From Kordia sp039026955 (lineage in GTDB: Bacteria > Bacteroidota > Bacteroidia > Flavobacteriales > Flavobacteriaceae), in NCBI GenBank assembly GCA_039026955.1, contig JBCCLH010000004.1, forward strand, positions 62,001 through 126,000: a stretch of DNA of 64,000 bases, in the 5' to 3' direction. Positions 27,108 to 34,852 of the stretch are shown here, piece by piece. Position 1 is the stretch's first letter. Each line of letters begins with the position of its first letter. The notes below the pieces were generated by a model. That model was not told the origin of the DNA and did not search any database. It saw nothing but the letters and a program-made list of their open reading frames with translations. The translations under genes were made by a program, and so were the position numbers.

Positions 27108-29306
27108 TTATTTTGAATCGATTAACTTGGCATATGTACCATTTTTACTTAATAACTCTGAATGCGTTCCTCGTTCTACAATTTTTCCAAATTCCATCAC
27201 GATAATTTCATCGCAATCCATAATAGTGCTCAATCTGTGTGCAACAATCAAACAGGTACATCCACGTTTTTTGATGTTGTCCATTACTACTTTTTCAGAT
27301 TTAGGATCTAAGGCACTGGTAGCTTCATCCATAATTAAGAATGTAGGATTTAGTGCGAGTGCTCTTGCAATTTCTAATCGCTGTCTTTGTCCTCCACTAA
27401 AGTTTGATCCGCGTTCCAGTACTTCACTATCATATGAATTTGCTCTTGCAGCAACAACATCATGAATAGCGGCATCACGTGCAGATTGAATGATGTGCTT
27501 TTCTGGAATTTTTGTATCCCAAAATGCTATATTTTCTTGAATGGTTCCTTTGAACATTAACACTTCCTGATCGATTACTGCTACGGATTGGGTAATCACG
27601 TGTCGTGGAATGTCTTGTCTTAGTTTTCCATCGAATCGAATTTCTCCGCTCCAAGGTTCGCATAGTCCAGAAGCCAATCGCGCTACAGTAGATTTTCCAC
27701 TTCCCGATCCACCTACTAAGGCAACTCTACTACCAGGTTTTAAACTTAAACTGAAATCTTCAATTAGTGCTGGCATTGTTGTATTGTAGCCAAAGGAGAT
27801 ATTTTTCATTTCAAAATGACCTGTCAATTTATAAAAGCTTTCTGGAGAAAGATTATTTTTCTTGCCAGCATTTTCTTCTTGAAATTCAGTAGCCACTTCA
27901 TAGTTGAGTACATCGTCAATGCGGCTCATGTCACCTTCTGTTTCTTGTAACATTCTTCCCATATTAACCAGTTGGTTTACAGGTCCCATAAAGTTGTTCA
28001 TTAGGTATAAGAAAGCTACGAGCATACCCAACGTCATTTGTCCGTCCATAACACGTATAGCACCTGTTCCTAATACGATGGTTGTTGTTAAAGACATTAA
28101 TAATGGCGGAATAATATTTAAGCGTGTTGTTAACCAACCTAATTCTTGTTGTGCATTCATTACTTTGGCTAAATAACCTGTCCATGTAGTGAAAAAGTCA
28201 TTTTCTCGCCCTGAAGCTTTCAAAGTTTCAATCATGCTGATTCCAGAAGTAGTTGTTCCTAACAGCTTACCATTTTCATTCATGAATCTTCGATTGCCAT
28301 CTTTTCGCGCTCTTGAAACATAGCGTAATGCTACAATATTGAGTGTTGCCATTCCAATTCCAATGCAGGTTAGCACCGCATCATACGAAAACATAAGTAA
28401 TGCATAAAAGACAACTACAATGGCATTTAAGGAAGAGGTTGCTAAATCACCACTGAGGAGCCTAGATACTTTATCGTTTAAGGAAACTCTGTTTCCAATT
28501 TCACCGCTGTATCGTTGTGTAAAGAAGGCAATAGGTAAATGGAATACATGCCATAAAAACTTACTGGAGGTTGCCAGCGCTAGTTTTGTTTCTAATCGTA
28601 ATAAAAAGTATTGTTGTAAATATATGAGGAGCGAATTTATGGCTAAAACACCTCCCATAATAAGCAATAACGGCATAATGAATTCAGAAATACCGTTTAC
28701 TAAGTATTTGTCAATAAATATTTTTGTGAACGATGGAATTATAAGTCCAGGTATTACTAGGAACAAACTCGCCAAAATGATGTAGGTAATACTCATTTTT
28801 GAATTGGCAACTCTTGAAGCCAATGAGCTGATCATTCCTTTTTTCTCATTTCCTTTTTCAAAGTTTTCCCCTGGCTTCATTGTCAATACTACACCTGTAA
28901 ATGCGTCATCAAATTCTTGATGCGTTACATGGTATCTTCCTTGTGCAGGATCACTTAAATATACCTTGTCTTTGGTAAAACCTTCAATAACTAAAAAGTG
29001 ATTAAAATTCCAGAAAATGATAGCTGGCATCTTTACTTCTTTTAGCTTATCAATAGATTTTGCATATCCTTTTGCTTCTAATCCATATTCGCGAGCTGCC
29101 TTTAAGAGGTTGGTTGCTTTGAGTCCATCTCTAGATACACCACAGGAGATTCTTAGTTTTTCTAACGGAACAAATTTTCCATAATATCCAAGAATAATGC
29201 TCAATGCAGCAGCACCACACTCCACGGCTTCCATTTGTAGCACCGTAGGTGTTTTAACTGGACGAGGCAGTTTCTTTTGAACGGGTTTTGTTGTCTTTTT
29301 GATCAT
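27108..29306 (-). CDS. NHLM-type peptidase/permease/ATPase exporter (C39 ABC transporter)
   Basis: A 732-residue bacteriocin-type exporter (TIGR03796-like). The N-terminal C39 cysteine peptidase is intact: C30 in MEAVECGAAAL, H103 in NFNHFLVIEG, D119 in YLSDPAQGR. The membrane domain spans about 165-460, and the ATPase has VGGSGSGKST, FSGGQRQRLEIARA and FLIMDEATSALD. It should remove the NHLP leaders after the GG/GA site and export the cores across the inner membrane, working with the HlyD (15 bp upstream) and TolC-like proteins. Intact catalytic residues argue that the system is functional. Confidence 0.95.
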   Translation of the reverse strand: MIKKTTKPVQKKLPRPVKTPTVLQMEAVECGAAALSIILGYYGKFVPLEKLRISCGVSRDGLKATNLLKAAREYGLEAKGYAKSIDKLKEVKMPAIIFWNFNHFLVIEGFTKDKVYLSDPAQGRYHVTHQEFDDAFTGVVLTMKPGENFEKGNEKKGMISSLASRVANSKMSITYIILASLFLVIPGLIIPSFTKIFIDKYLVNGISEFIMPLLLIMGGVLAINSLLIYLQQYFLLRLETKLALATSSKFLWHVFHLPIAFFTQRYSGEIGNRVSLNDKVSRLLSGDLATSSLNAIVVVFYALLMFSYDAVLTCIGIGMATLNIVALRYVSRARKDGNRRFMNENGKLLGTTTSGISMIETLKASGRENDFFTTWTGYLAKVMNAQQELGWLTTRLNIIPPLLMSLTTTIVLGTGAIRVMDGQMTLGMLVAFLYLMNNFMGPVNQLVNMGRMLQETEGDMSRIDDVLNYEVATEFQEENAGKKNNLSPESFYKLTGHFEMKNISFGYNTTMPALIEDFSLSLKPGSRVALVGGSGSGKSTVARLASGLCEPWSGEIRFDGKLRQDIPRHVITQSVAVIDQEVLMFKGTIQENIAFWDTKIPEKHIIQSARDAAIHDVVAARANSYDSEVLERGSNFSGGQRQRLEIARALALNPTFLIMDEATSALDPKSEKVVMDNIKKRGCTCLIVAHRLSTIMDCDEIIVMEFGKIVERGTHSELLSKNGTYAKLIDSK

Positions 29307-29321
29307 AATTCCTAGAGAGTA

Positions 29322-30587
29322 TTAGTATAGGTCAAAGAATTTCTTTAGCGCAGGAATTACTACTGCGACAGGCGGTTCTGATTTTACAGTTATTTTACCC
29401 ATACACGAAGTTCCTTCATTGATGGCTATTTGAGGTCCGGTAGCAGATGTCCATTTAAATCCGCTATAAGAGTTTTCATCTTTTTCAAATTCAACATATA
29501 CTTCAAACATGGCTCCACGTGATAACATTCCAGAAACCAATTGATCGTTTTTCACAGTCATCATCATTCCTTTTTGCGTAATCGGGAAGTCAGATACATA
29601 GGTTACTTTTCCTTTTATAAATCCGTATTCTTGTGGTTGTACAGTTGATGGAGATATTAGTGCTTCCATACCTTCCTTGATTTTTTTACCATCTTGCGAA
29701 GGAATGTACAATACACCTCTTAGTTTGTTGTCACCAGCGATAGCGGTTTGATTTTTCAGTTTGAATAACGGTACACCAGGTGCTACTACAATTCCTGATT
29801 CAGTTAATACTTCCACAACTTCACCTGTATATGAACTTCTAATATTTGTTTGAATGTCGTAACGTTCTTGTAAATGCTCTAATTGTCTTTCAGCTTCCGC
29901 AATACGTTGTTTGCTCACATTGATTTTTTGTTGTAAATCAAAACCAATATTTAGTTTTTGACTAGAAGTTTGTACTAACTGACTTTTTAAGCGTTCAATT
30001 GAATTTTGAGAAGCATCAATTTGCTGTTTGGTATTCATTAATTGTGCATTGGTAATCAATCCTTTTTGTAATAATCCTTCTTCGGTTGTCAACTGCGCTC
30101 TTAGGAATCCTAAATTTTTATTTTCAGATTGTATTTGTAGTTCAATACTTGTACGTTGTTGTTGAATCAATTCTCCTTGCAAACGTGTGTCTTGATTTCC
30201 AAAAGATTGCAACCTTTGTAAGTCAAATTCTCTTTCTTTTAAGGAAGCTTTTACTTCTTCCACTTGTTGAAACAACTCTGGTTGTTCAATGGTAGCAACC
30301 ACATCTCCTTCTTTCACAGTATCGCCAATATTGACCTTTAAGCTAATGAGTTGTCCTTGTGAAGTAGCTACCACTTCATGAATTTCTCCTCCCAATAGCA
30401 CACCTACTACATTGAGTTTTGTTTTTACGCTACCTACAAAAGACCAAGTAATACCTGTAGCTAATACAAGTGCTATAGTAAGTAAAGCGATCCATCCTTT
30501 GGGACTGGTAACTTTAATTAATTGATCTAACTTTTCCGGAGTAGAAAGTTTCTCTAATGCTGCTTTTCTAAAAAATCCTGCTGCCAT
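29322..30587 (-). CDS. HlyD-family periplasmic adaptor of the NHLM export system
   Basis: A 421-residue membrane-fusion protein. It has a cytoplasmic N-terminus (MAAGFFRKAALEKLSTPEKLDQLIKVT, typical of TIGR03794-like NHLM secretion proteins), a single membrane helix (about 34-54), a split lipoyl domain (GDTVKEGDVVATIEQPE), a long coiled-coil hairpin (about 105-245, Gln/Glu-rich) and a beta-barrel with SDFPITQKGM. It links the ABC exporter to the outer-membrane channel. It is co-transcribed with both neighbours, with gaps of 15 and 26 bp. Confidence 0.94.
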   Translation of the reverse strand: MAAGFFRKAALEKLSTPEKLDQLIKVTSPKGWIALLTIALVLATGITWSFVGSVKTKLNVVGVLLGGEIHEVVATSQGQLISLKVNIGDTVKEGDVVATIEQPELFQQVEEVKASLKEREFDLQRLQSFGNQDTRLQGELIQQQRTSIELQIQSENKNLGFLRAQLTTEEGLLQKGLITNAQLMNTKQQIDASQNSIERLKSQLVQTSSQKLNIGFDLQQKINVSKQRIAEAERQLEHLQERYDIQTNIRSSYTGEVVEVLTESGIVVAPGVPLFKLKNQTAIAGDNKLRGVLYIPSQDGKKIKEGMEALISPSTVQPQEYGFIKGKVTYVSDFPITQKGMMMTVKNDQLVSGMLSRGAMFEVYVEFEKDENSYSGFKWTSATGPQIAINEGTSCMGKITVKSEPPVAVVIPALKKFFDLY

Positions 30588-30613
30588 GATTGAAAATTTT
30601 TTTATTAATATTT

Positions 30614-32176
30614 TTAGTTTGGAATCGTAAAGAACAAGTCTTTATTTATACTACTATTTTGATTTTTATTGACTAATAAAGTTCCTGTTTCAAACCTTAG
30701 ATTTACAATAGCATTTGCAAATTCTTGTTGCGCTCGCAAATACTCTAATTCTGCAAAAGTCAAGCGCTCTTGAAATTGAATAAGGTTCAATAAGATGGTC
30801 AATCCGTTCTTAAATTTCTCTTGTTCGTTGCCAAACACTTGCTTGTTAAAGTCTAATGATTCTTTTGCTTTTTCTAATACTTGTACACTGTTTTCCAAGT
30901 TGTTTAAAGCAATAGAAACATTGATGTCTACATTTCGTTGTAAGTTGGTTGTGGTGATTTCTTGATTGTTGAACGCAATTTCATTCTGTACATAATTACC
31001 TTTTGCTAGGTTATTGTTCAGTGGAAATGAAAACGTTAATCGGAGACCATATCCAACGTTTCGACCTTCATTTCGAGAAAAAGTTGCCAGTGCTCTGTCA
31101 AGTCCATTTCCCATATTCATTCCGCCATAATTGACAAATCCCGTAAGGTCTAATTGAGGTCTTTTGCTGTTTTCTGTGAATTTTAATTGCAACTCAATCG
31201 CTTGTAATGCTTGCTTTGCAGATTCAATATCAGCTCTATTATTTTGTGCTATTTGTAAAAATTTTGCTTGATCAAGTCCTGTTGCATAGCCCGATTCTAA
31301 AATAGTTGGGAATTCATCCAATGGATTTCCTAACAGTTTGCTTGTTTCTTCATCAAGTCCAATAACGCGTCCTAAGTTCAACTTTGCTGCGTATAATAGT
31401 TGCTCTGCAACTTTTGTTTGACGTTCTTGGTTGGCTAAGTCTGCTTTTACCTGCGCTAAATCGCCCGCAGGTCTTTTATCTGCTTTTACTAAATCTTCTG
31501 TAATTTCCAATACACGACGGACTCTTGCTTCGTTTTCTTGGAAGATTTGTAAGCTTTTGTAGGAGGATACATATTGCCAATACGCAGTACTCATTTGAAA
31601 AAGTTCAAATGAATTTAGGAAATCGGCGTTGTTGTCTGCACTTTCTACATTTAATTTAGAGGCTTCTTCTAAAGCAGTAGCAATGGTTCTTCCTCTTCCT
31701 CTGAGTAAAGGTTGTGTTAATGAAAAAGTGGTTGACACTGTGTGGTCGTCAACAAATTCACCTACGTTTTGGTTAAATCTGTTGAGAATAAAATTGTCTG
31801 TAGCTCTAGTGTAATCTACATTAATAGCTGCGATAAGACTTGAACGAAATGCTTTTTGAAGTCCTAAAGAAGCTCCCGTACCTCTTGTTTGGAGATCATT
31901 TGAAACAAAATTATTTCTCGGATCAGCTTCGAAAAGGTTCAATTCATTTCGATTCCACGACAAGCCAGAAGTCATTTGGTAGTCAAAAGCACTTTTTTGT
32001 ACCAAAAAACCTCCTTCAGCACTTGTAATGGTTAATATATTTTGTTTTACGATTGGGCTTTCAGCCAGGGTAATTTCTGATAGCTTTACCAAATCTACAG
32101 GAGTAGTAGTTTGGGCAAGCATTTGGAAAGCCGCCAATAACAATACCAGTTTTATTATAAAAGTTTTTTTTACCAT
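30614..32176 (-). CDS. TolC-like outer membrane efflux protein
   Basis: A 520-residue outer-membrane channel subunit with a signal peptide (FIIKLVLLLAAFQMLAQ, ending about residue 22). It carries two repeats of paired beta-strands and long alpha-helices typical of OEP/TolC proteins (LEEASKLNVESADNNADFL; LEKAKESLDFNKQVF; ERLTFAELEYLRAQQEFANA). It completes a tripartite peptide-export system with the HlyD and ABC proteins. The start lies 11 bp after the cNBD gene, so the two are probably translated from one mRNA. Confidence 0.93.
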   Translation of the reverse strand: MVKKTFIIKLVLLLAAFQMLAQTTTPVDLVKLSEITLAESPIVKQNILTITSAEGGFLVQKSAFDYQMTSGLSWNRNELNLFEADPRNNFVSNDLQTRGTGASLGLQKAFRSSLIAAINVDYTRATDNFILNRFNQNVGEFVDDHTVSTTFSLTQPLLRGRGRTIATALEEASKLNVESADNNADFLNSFELFQMSTAYWQYVSSYKSLQIFQENEARVRRVLEITEDLVKADKRPAGDLAQVKADLANQERQTKVAEQLLYAAKLNLGRVIGLDEETSKLLGNPLDEFPTILESGYATGLDQAKFLQIAQNNRADIESAKQALQAIELQLKFTENSKRPQLDLTGFVNYGGMNMGNGLDRALATFSRNEGRNVGYGLRLTFSFPLNNNLAKGNYVQNEIAFNNQEITTTNLQRNVDINVSIALNNLENSVQVLEKAKESLDFNKQVFGNEQEKFKNGLTILLNLIQFQERLTFAELEYLRAQQEFANAIVNLRFETGTLLVNKNQNSSINKDLFFTIPN

Positions 32177-32187
32177 TGTAGAGGAAT

Positions 32188-32706
32188 TTATACTTCTGAA
32201 AATTTTTGAAGTATTTGCCCAAATCGAGAACCCGCTTGGGAAACACCATCTAATACATTTTCGTCAATAACGTCCACCTCTTCAGGAGTTCCATATCCTA
32301 ATTGGCTTGTCGTTTTACGCAATCTATTAGATAAGAATAATGAAATAGCATAGTAGAAGTTTGCTCTAAATTCTAAGTTGGTAGCCAATCTACTATTCAT
32401 TAATTCTCTTGAAATACAGAATACGGTGGCAGGTTGCGTTGCAATCACAGAAACGGATGGTGGTCTAGATTCCAGGAAAGACATTTCTCCGACAATTTCA
32501 CCTGCACCAATAAGTGCGATGTGTTTGTCACTCATACCATCGTTAATCGAAAATTCGCCCGATAACACAATATAGAGGTTTTCAATAGTTTCCCCTTTAC
32601 GAATTAATCGGTCTCCTGTTTCTAATGAAGCTTTGCTACCATTATTCATCATCCATTCTATATCCAAATCATTTAGATGTCCTAATAAGAAAAGTACACG
32701 TTTCAT
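32188..32706 (-). CDS. stand-alone cyclic-nucleotide-binding-fold protein (no HTH)
   Basis: A 172-residue protein with a single Crp/cNBD beta-roll (about 20-130: GDRLIRKGETIENLYIVLSGEF, GAGEIVGEMSFLESRPPSVSV) and a charged tail with no helix-turn-helix, so it is not a transcription factor. In the phosphate-binding cassette the Glu is present (GEMSF), but the usual R-(S/T)-A triplet is replaced by PPSVSV, so cAMP binding is not certain. It is the first gene of the operon that encodes the TolC, HlyD and ABC proteins, the zincin-like protein and the soluble adenylate cyclase. It may gate the exporter allosterically. Confidence 0.85.
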   Translation of the reverse strand: MKRVLFLLGHLNDLDIEWMMNNGSKASLETGDRLIRKGETIENLYIVLSGEFSINDGMSDKHIALIGAGEIVGEMSFLESRPPSVSVIATQPATVFCISRELMNSRLATNLEFRANFYYAISLFLSNRLRKTTSQLGYGTPEEVDVIDENVLDGVSQAGSRFGQILQKFSEV

Positions 32707-32799
32707 TTGCTTTTATATTAAAAGTTAGTGATGCTAAGTTAGATTTTGATAGTATTGTAAAACTGACAAAGAAGCAGTAGAATAAGACATTTGTAGTAG

Positions 32800-32836
32800 G
32801 ATAAATAAAAAGCAACCTTTTGAAAAAGGCTGCTTT
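32800..32836 (-). terminator. rho-independent terminator of precursor P6
   Basis: On the minus strand, AAAGCAGCCTTTT, then TC, then AAAAGGTTGCTTT form a 13-bp stem (one G-U pair), followed by TTATTT. It lies 80 bp after the P6 stop and shows that P6 is a separate transcription unit from the export operon. Confidence 0.85.
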
Positions 32837-32916
32837 GTGTCTTGACTGTATTCTGAAAATACATATTGATGAAAGAATCTACTAAAAATGACAAGAGAAA
32901 TATTCAATATCAGCTG

Positions 32917-33264
32917 TTAAAACAGATTCTTAATTTCTTTTTTTACACTGTTGTAAATATAGTTCCATGATATCCGTGTGGTTATACCTGCACCAGAAAC
33001 ATGATCTAAGTGTTCGTCACTTAACTCTACGTCTGTTGTATTAACAGGTTTTGCAGGCAAGTTGAGGTAAATATGATTGGGATTTGTTTGATCTTCTACA
33101 ATCAAGACCTTCCCAGTAGGCAAAGCTCCTTTCTTTCCTGTAAAACTATTGAGAGTTTGTATAGGATTTTTGACTAGTTTTCTTAGAAAAGTTTTGTCTT
33201 TCCAAGCTTTCTTGTAAATACTTTTTAAGAAAAAATCTGCTTTTTGTTGCTCTGTGAATTCCAT
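32917..33264 (-). CDS. NHLP-type RiPP precursor P6 (monocistronic, VSGA junction)
   Basis: A 115-residue precursor. Leader 1-92 is the most diverged (AWKDKTFLRKLVKNPIQTL, LIVEDQTNPNHIYLNLPAK) and ends LSDEHLDHVSGA, with GA instead of GG. The core, 93-115, is GITTRISWNYIYNSVKKEIK plus three residues: cationic, aromatic, with four Ser/Thr and no Cys. The positive charge and amphipathic pattern look antimicrobial-like. The gene carries the shared precursor promoter and its own terminator, upstream of and separate from the export operon. Confidence 0.88.
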   Translation of the reverse strand: MEFTEQQKADFFLKSIYKKAWKDKTFLRKLVKNPIQTLNSFTGKKGALPTGKVLIVEDQTNPNHIYLNLPAKPVNTTDVELSDEHLDHVSGAGITTRISWNYIYNSVKKEIKNLF

Positions 33265-33283
33265 TATTCCTCATATTCTGTTA

Positions 33284-33327
33284 CAAAGATACAGTCAAAA
33301 GCATACGTGAAACTGCCAAAAACACTG
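33284..33327 (-). promoter_or_regulatory. shared RiPP precursor promoter element, copy 3 (P6)
   Basis: On the minus strand: CAGTGTTTTTGGCA, then 22 nt, then TATCTTTG (a perfect TAnnTTTG), ending 19 bp before the P6 ATG. Confidence 0.72.
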
Positions 33328-33362
33328 TTAGATGCCATCAATTCTTACAAAATATACACTTT

Positions 33363-34040
33363 TTACAACTTTCGTGCTTTCAATAATTCTTTTGGAAACA
33401 TTCCGTATTGTTGGCAAAACAGTTTTGAAAAATAATGTGTATCATAGTATCCTACAGCGTACGAAATTTGAGAGATGGTGTCGTACATATAGTCATCTAT
33501 AAACTGTTTTGCTTTGTGCAAACGCAAGATGCGAATGTATTTGTTGGGCGTTAAATGCAGCAAACTTTTAATTTTGCGATGCAACTGACGTTCGCTGACG
33601 GCCATTTTATAAGACAGGTCATACAAGTTTAAATCCTTGTGTTTGATGTTTTTATACACCTCGTCTTCCATATCAATCAACCAAGAAGTATCTTGTTTTG
33701 AAATCTTATTGGGTTTTATTTCCTTTTTACACATTGATTTTACCCGCTCATTTCCGTAATAAATTTCATAAATGATCGGCAATTTTTCTACAGGTTTGTT
33801 GCCGTTTGCCAATTTTACTACTTCTTCAATTAAGCTTGCAATTTCTTGACTGCTAGAAAAAATAACATCATTCGTATTATTTGTACCTAGGGTTGTTCTT
33901 GTATTGGTCAATCTTTTGTTGGCTTCCATCAAAGATGCTAAGGGAGCTTTGATCTCTTTTACGAGTTGCATCAAGACATCGGAAGAATTTAAACCTACAT
34001 TGTTTCTGCTTTCTAAATTCATTTCTTTGGATTTATGCAC
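33363..34040 (-). CDS. AraC-type regulator with a decayed histidine-kinase-like helix
   Basis: A 225-residue protein. The C-terminal about 100 residues are an AraC/XylS double HTH (NLYDLSYKMAVSERQLHRKIKSL; TISQISYAVGYYDTHYFSKLF). The N-terminal half has LMQLVKEIKAPLASLMEAN followed by a second helix (SSQEIASLIEEVVKLANG). This looks like the dimerisation helices of the kinase part of hybrid two-component AraC regulators, but with Lys-Glu where the phospho-accepting His-Glu would be. No ATPase or receiver domain remains. It overlaps the acyltransferase gene upstream by 8 bp, so the two are co-expressed. Targets unknown. Confidence 0.85.
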   Translation of the reverse strand: MHKSKEMNLESRNNVGLNSSDVLMQLVKEIKAPLASLMEANKRLTNTRTTLGTNNTNDVIFSSSQEIASLIEEVVKLANGNKPVEKLPIIYEIYYGNERVKSMCKKEIKPNKISKQDTSWLIDMEDEVYKNIKHKDLNLYDLSYKMAVSERQLHRKIKSLLHLTPNKYIRILRLHKAKQFIDDYMYDTISQISYAVGYYDTHYFSKLFCQQYGMFPKELLKARKL

Positions 34041-34710
34041 TTAAAGACATCACATTATCATTATTGCTAAGTGCCTTGATGTAGGCAGCTTTAATGCGCT
34101 CATTTAAGATTTCTGTGGCTAAGTGCTTGTTTTTATTGTAAAAGTCAATCAATCCGCTATAGCTCATCGATACAGGAATAGTTTCCGAACCTAAGTAGTT
34201 TAGAGGTTTACCAATAACTTCGGTTTTAATTCCCATAAGATTCAATACTCTTAATAATTTACTATCGCATTCAGCAAACGCGATATTATCTTTGTGCTGG
34301 CATACGGGAGCTATTGCACAAATCATTAATTGCTTGAATAAGTTGAGGTTTGTGATGTCTTTACGGATTGCAAAACGTCCTATATGATATACTTCGTTGA
34401 TATTTGGCTGGCTGATTGCCAAGAGAGGGTTAATACCAAAAATCTTTTGCAAAGGAAGTACATCAGTAAAATTCCACTTTAATACTCTGATAGAGCCATA
34501 AATTTCCCCAGAAGAATCCTTGCTTACAAAAACTTCTGAATTTTCGTAATATTTTAATTCTTCTTTTTGGATAGAAATGACATCTTTTTTGTAATTTAAT
34601 GGAAGTTTTCCATCTGTATGATATTTGAAGTTTTCAGCTACAACAAATTTTGCTAAGTCATACATTTGATGCTCTTTTAATTTTTCTAAATAGTTTTGAT
34701 TCAGTACCAT
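34033..34710 (-). CDS. LuxI/FeeM-like N-acyltransferase (GNAT fold)
   Basis: A 225-residue cytosolic protein. The core VYHIGRFAIRKDI resembles the E(I/V)(S/G)RFAV strand of LuxI-type autoinducer synthases and of N-acyl amino acid synthases (FeeM). It is followed by LFKQLMICAIAPVCQHKDNIAFAECDSKLLRVLNLMGIK, a GNAT beta4-alpha3-like region, and a C-terminal YLGSETIPVSMSYSGL. This suggests transfer of an acyl chain onto an amino acid or amine. Fatty-acylating GNATs also occur in some NHLP RiPP pathways, so acylation of a peptide is an alternative. Its promoter layout is identical to that of the E1-like gene, and it shares a box with the divergent LuxR gene. Confidence 0.65.
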   Translation of the reverse strand: MVLNQNYLEKLKEHQMYDLAKFVVAENFKYHTDGKLPLNYKKDVISIQKEELKYYENSEVFVSKDSSGEIYGSIRVLKWNFTDVLPLQKIFGINPLLAISQPNINEVYHIGRFAIRKDITNLNLFKQLMICAIAPVCQHKDNIAFAECDSKLLRVLNLMGIKTEVIGKPLNYLGSETIPVSMSYSGLIDFYNKNKHLATEILNERIKAAYIKALSNNDNVMSLSA

Positions 34711-34727
34711 GTCGTTTCTTTTTTACT

Positions 34728-34735
34728 CAAAGCTA
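34728..34735 (-). promoter_or_regulatory. -7 promoter element of the acyltransferase gene
   Basis: TAGCTTTG on the minus strand, a perfect Bacteroidota TAnnTTTG, 17 nt before the ATG. Confidence 0.6.
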
Positions 34736-34759
34736 TTTATCAAATCATCGACTTTCATT

Positions 34760-34775
34760 ACACAAAAAGGTAGTT
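34760..34775 (-). promoter_or_regulatory. 16-nt regulatory box 1 (acyltransferase promoter)
   Basis: The + strand reads ACACAAAAAGGTAGTT. It lies exactly 24 nt upstream of the acyltransferase -7 element and differs by one base from box 2. Confidence 0.65.
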
Positions 34776-34797
34776 AATATGCCCTACCCCAAAAACT

Positions 34798-34813
34798 ACA
34801 CAAAAGGGTAGTT
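34798..34813 (+). promoter_or_regulatory. 16-nt regulatory box 2 (LuxR-gene promoter)
   Basis: ACACAAAAGGGTAGTT, 14 nt upstream of a perfect -7 element TATATTTG at 34828-34835. A degenerate inverted copy (CCCTACCCCAAAAA) lies between boxes 1 and 2. Probably the binding site of the LuxR-type protein, implying autoregulation. Confidence 0.65.
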
Positions 34814-34852
34814 CATAAAAAAAAGGGTATATTTGTAATAAAAAAGGGAAAC

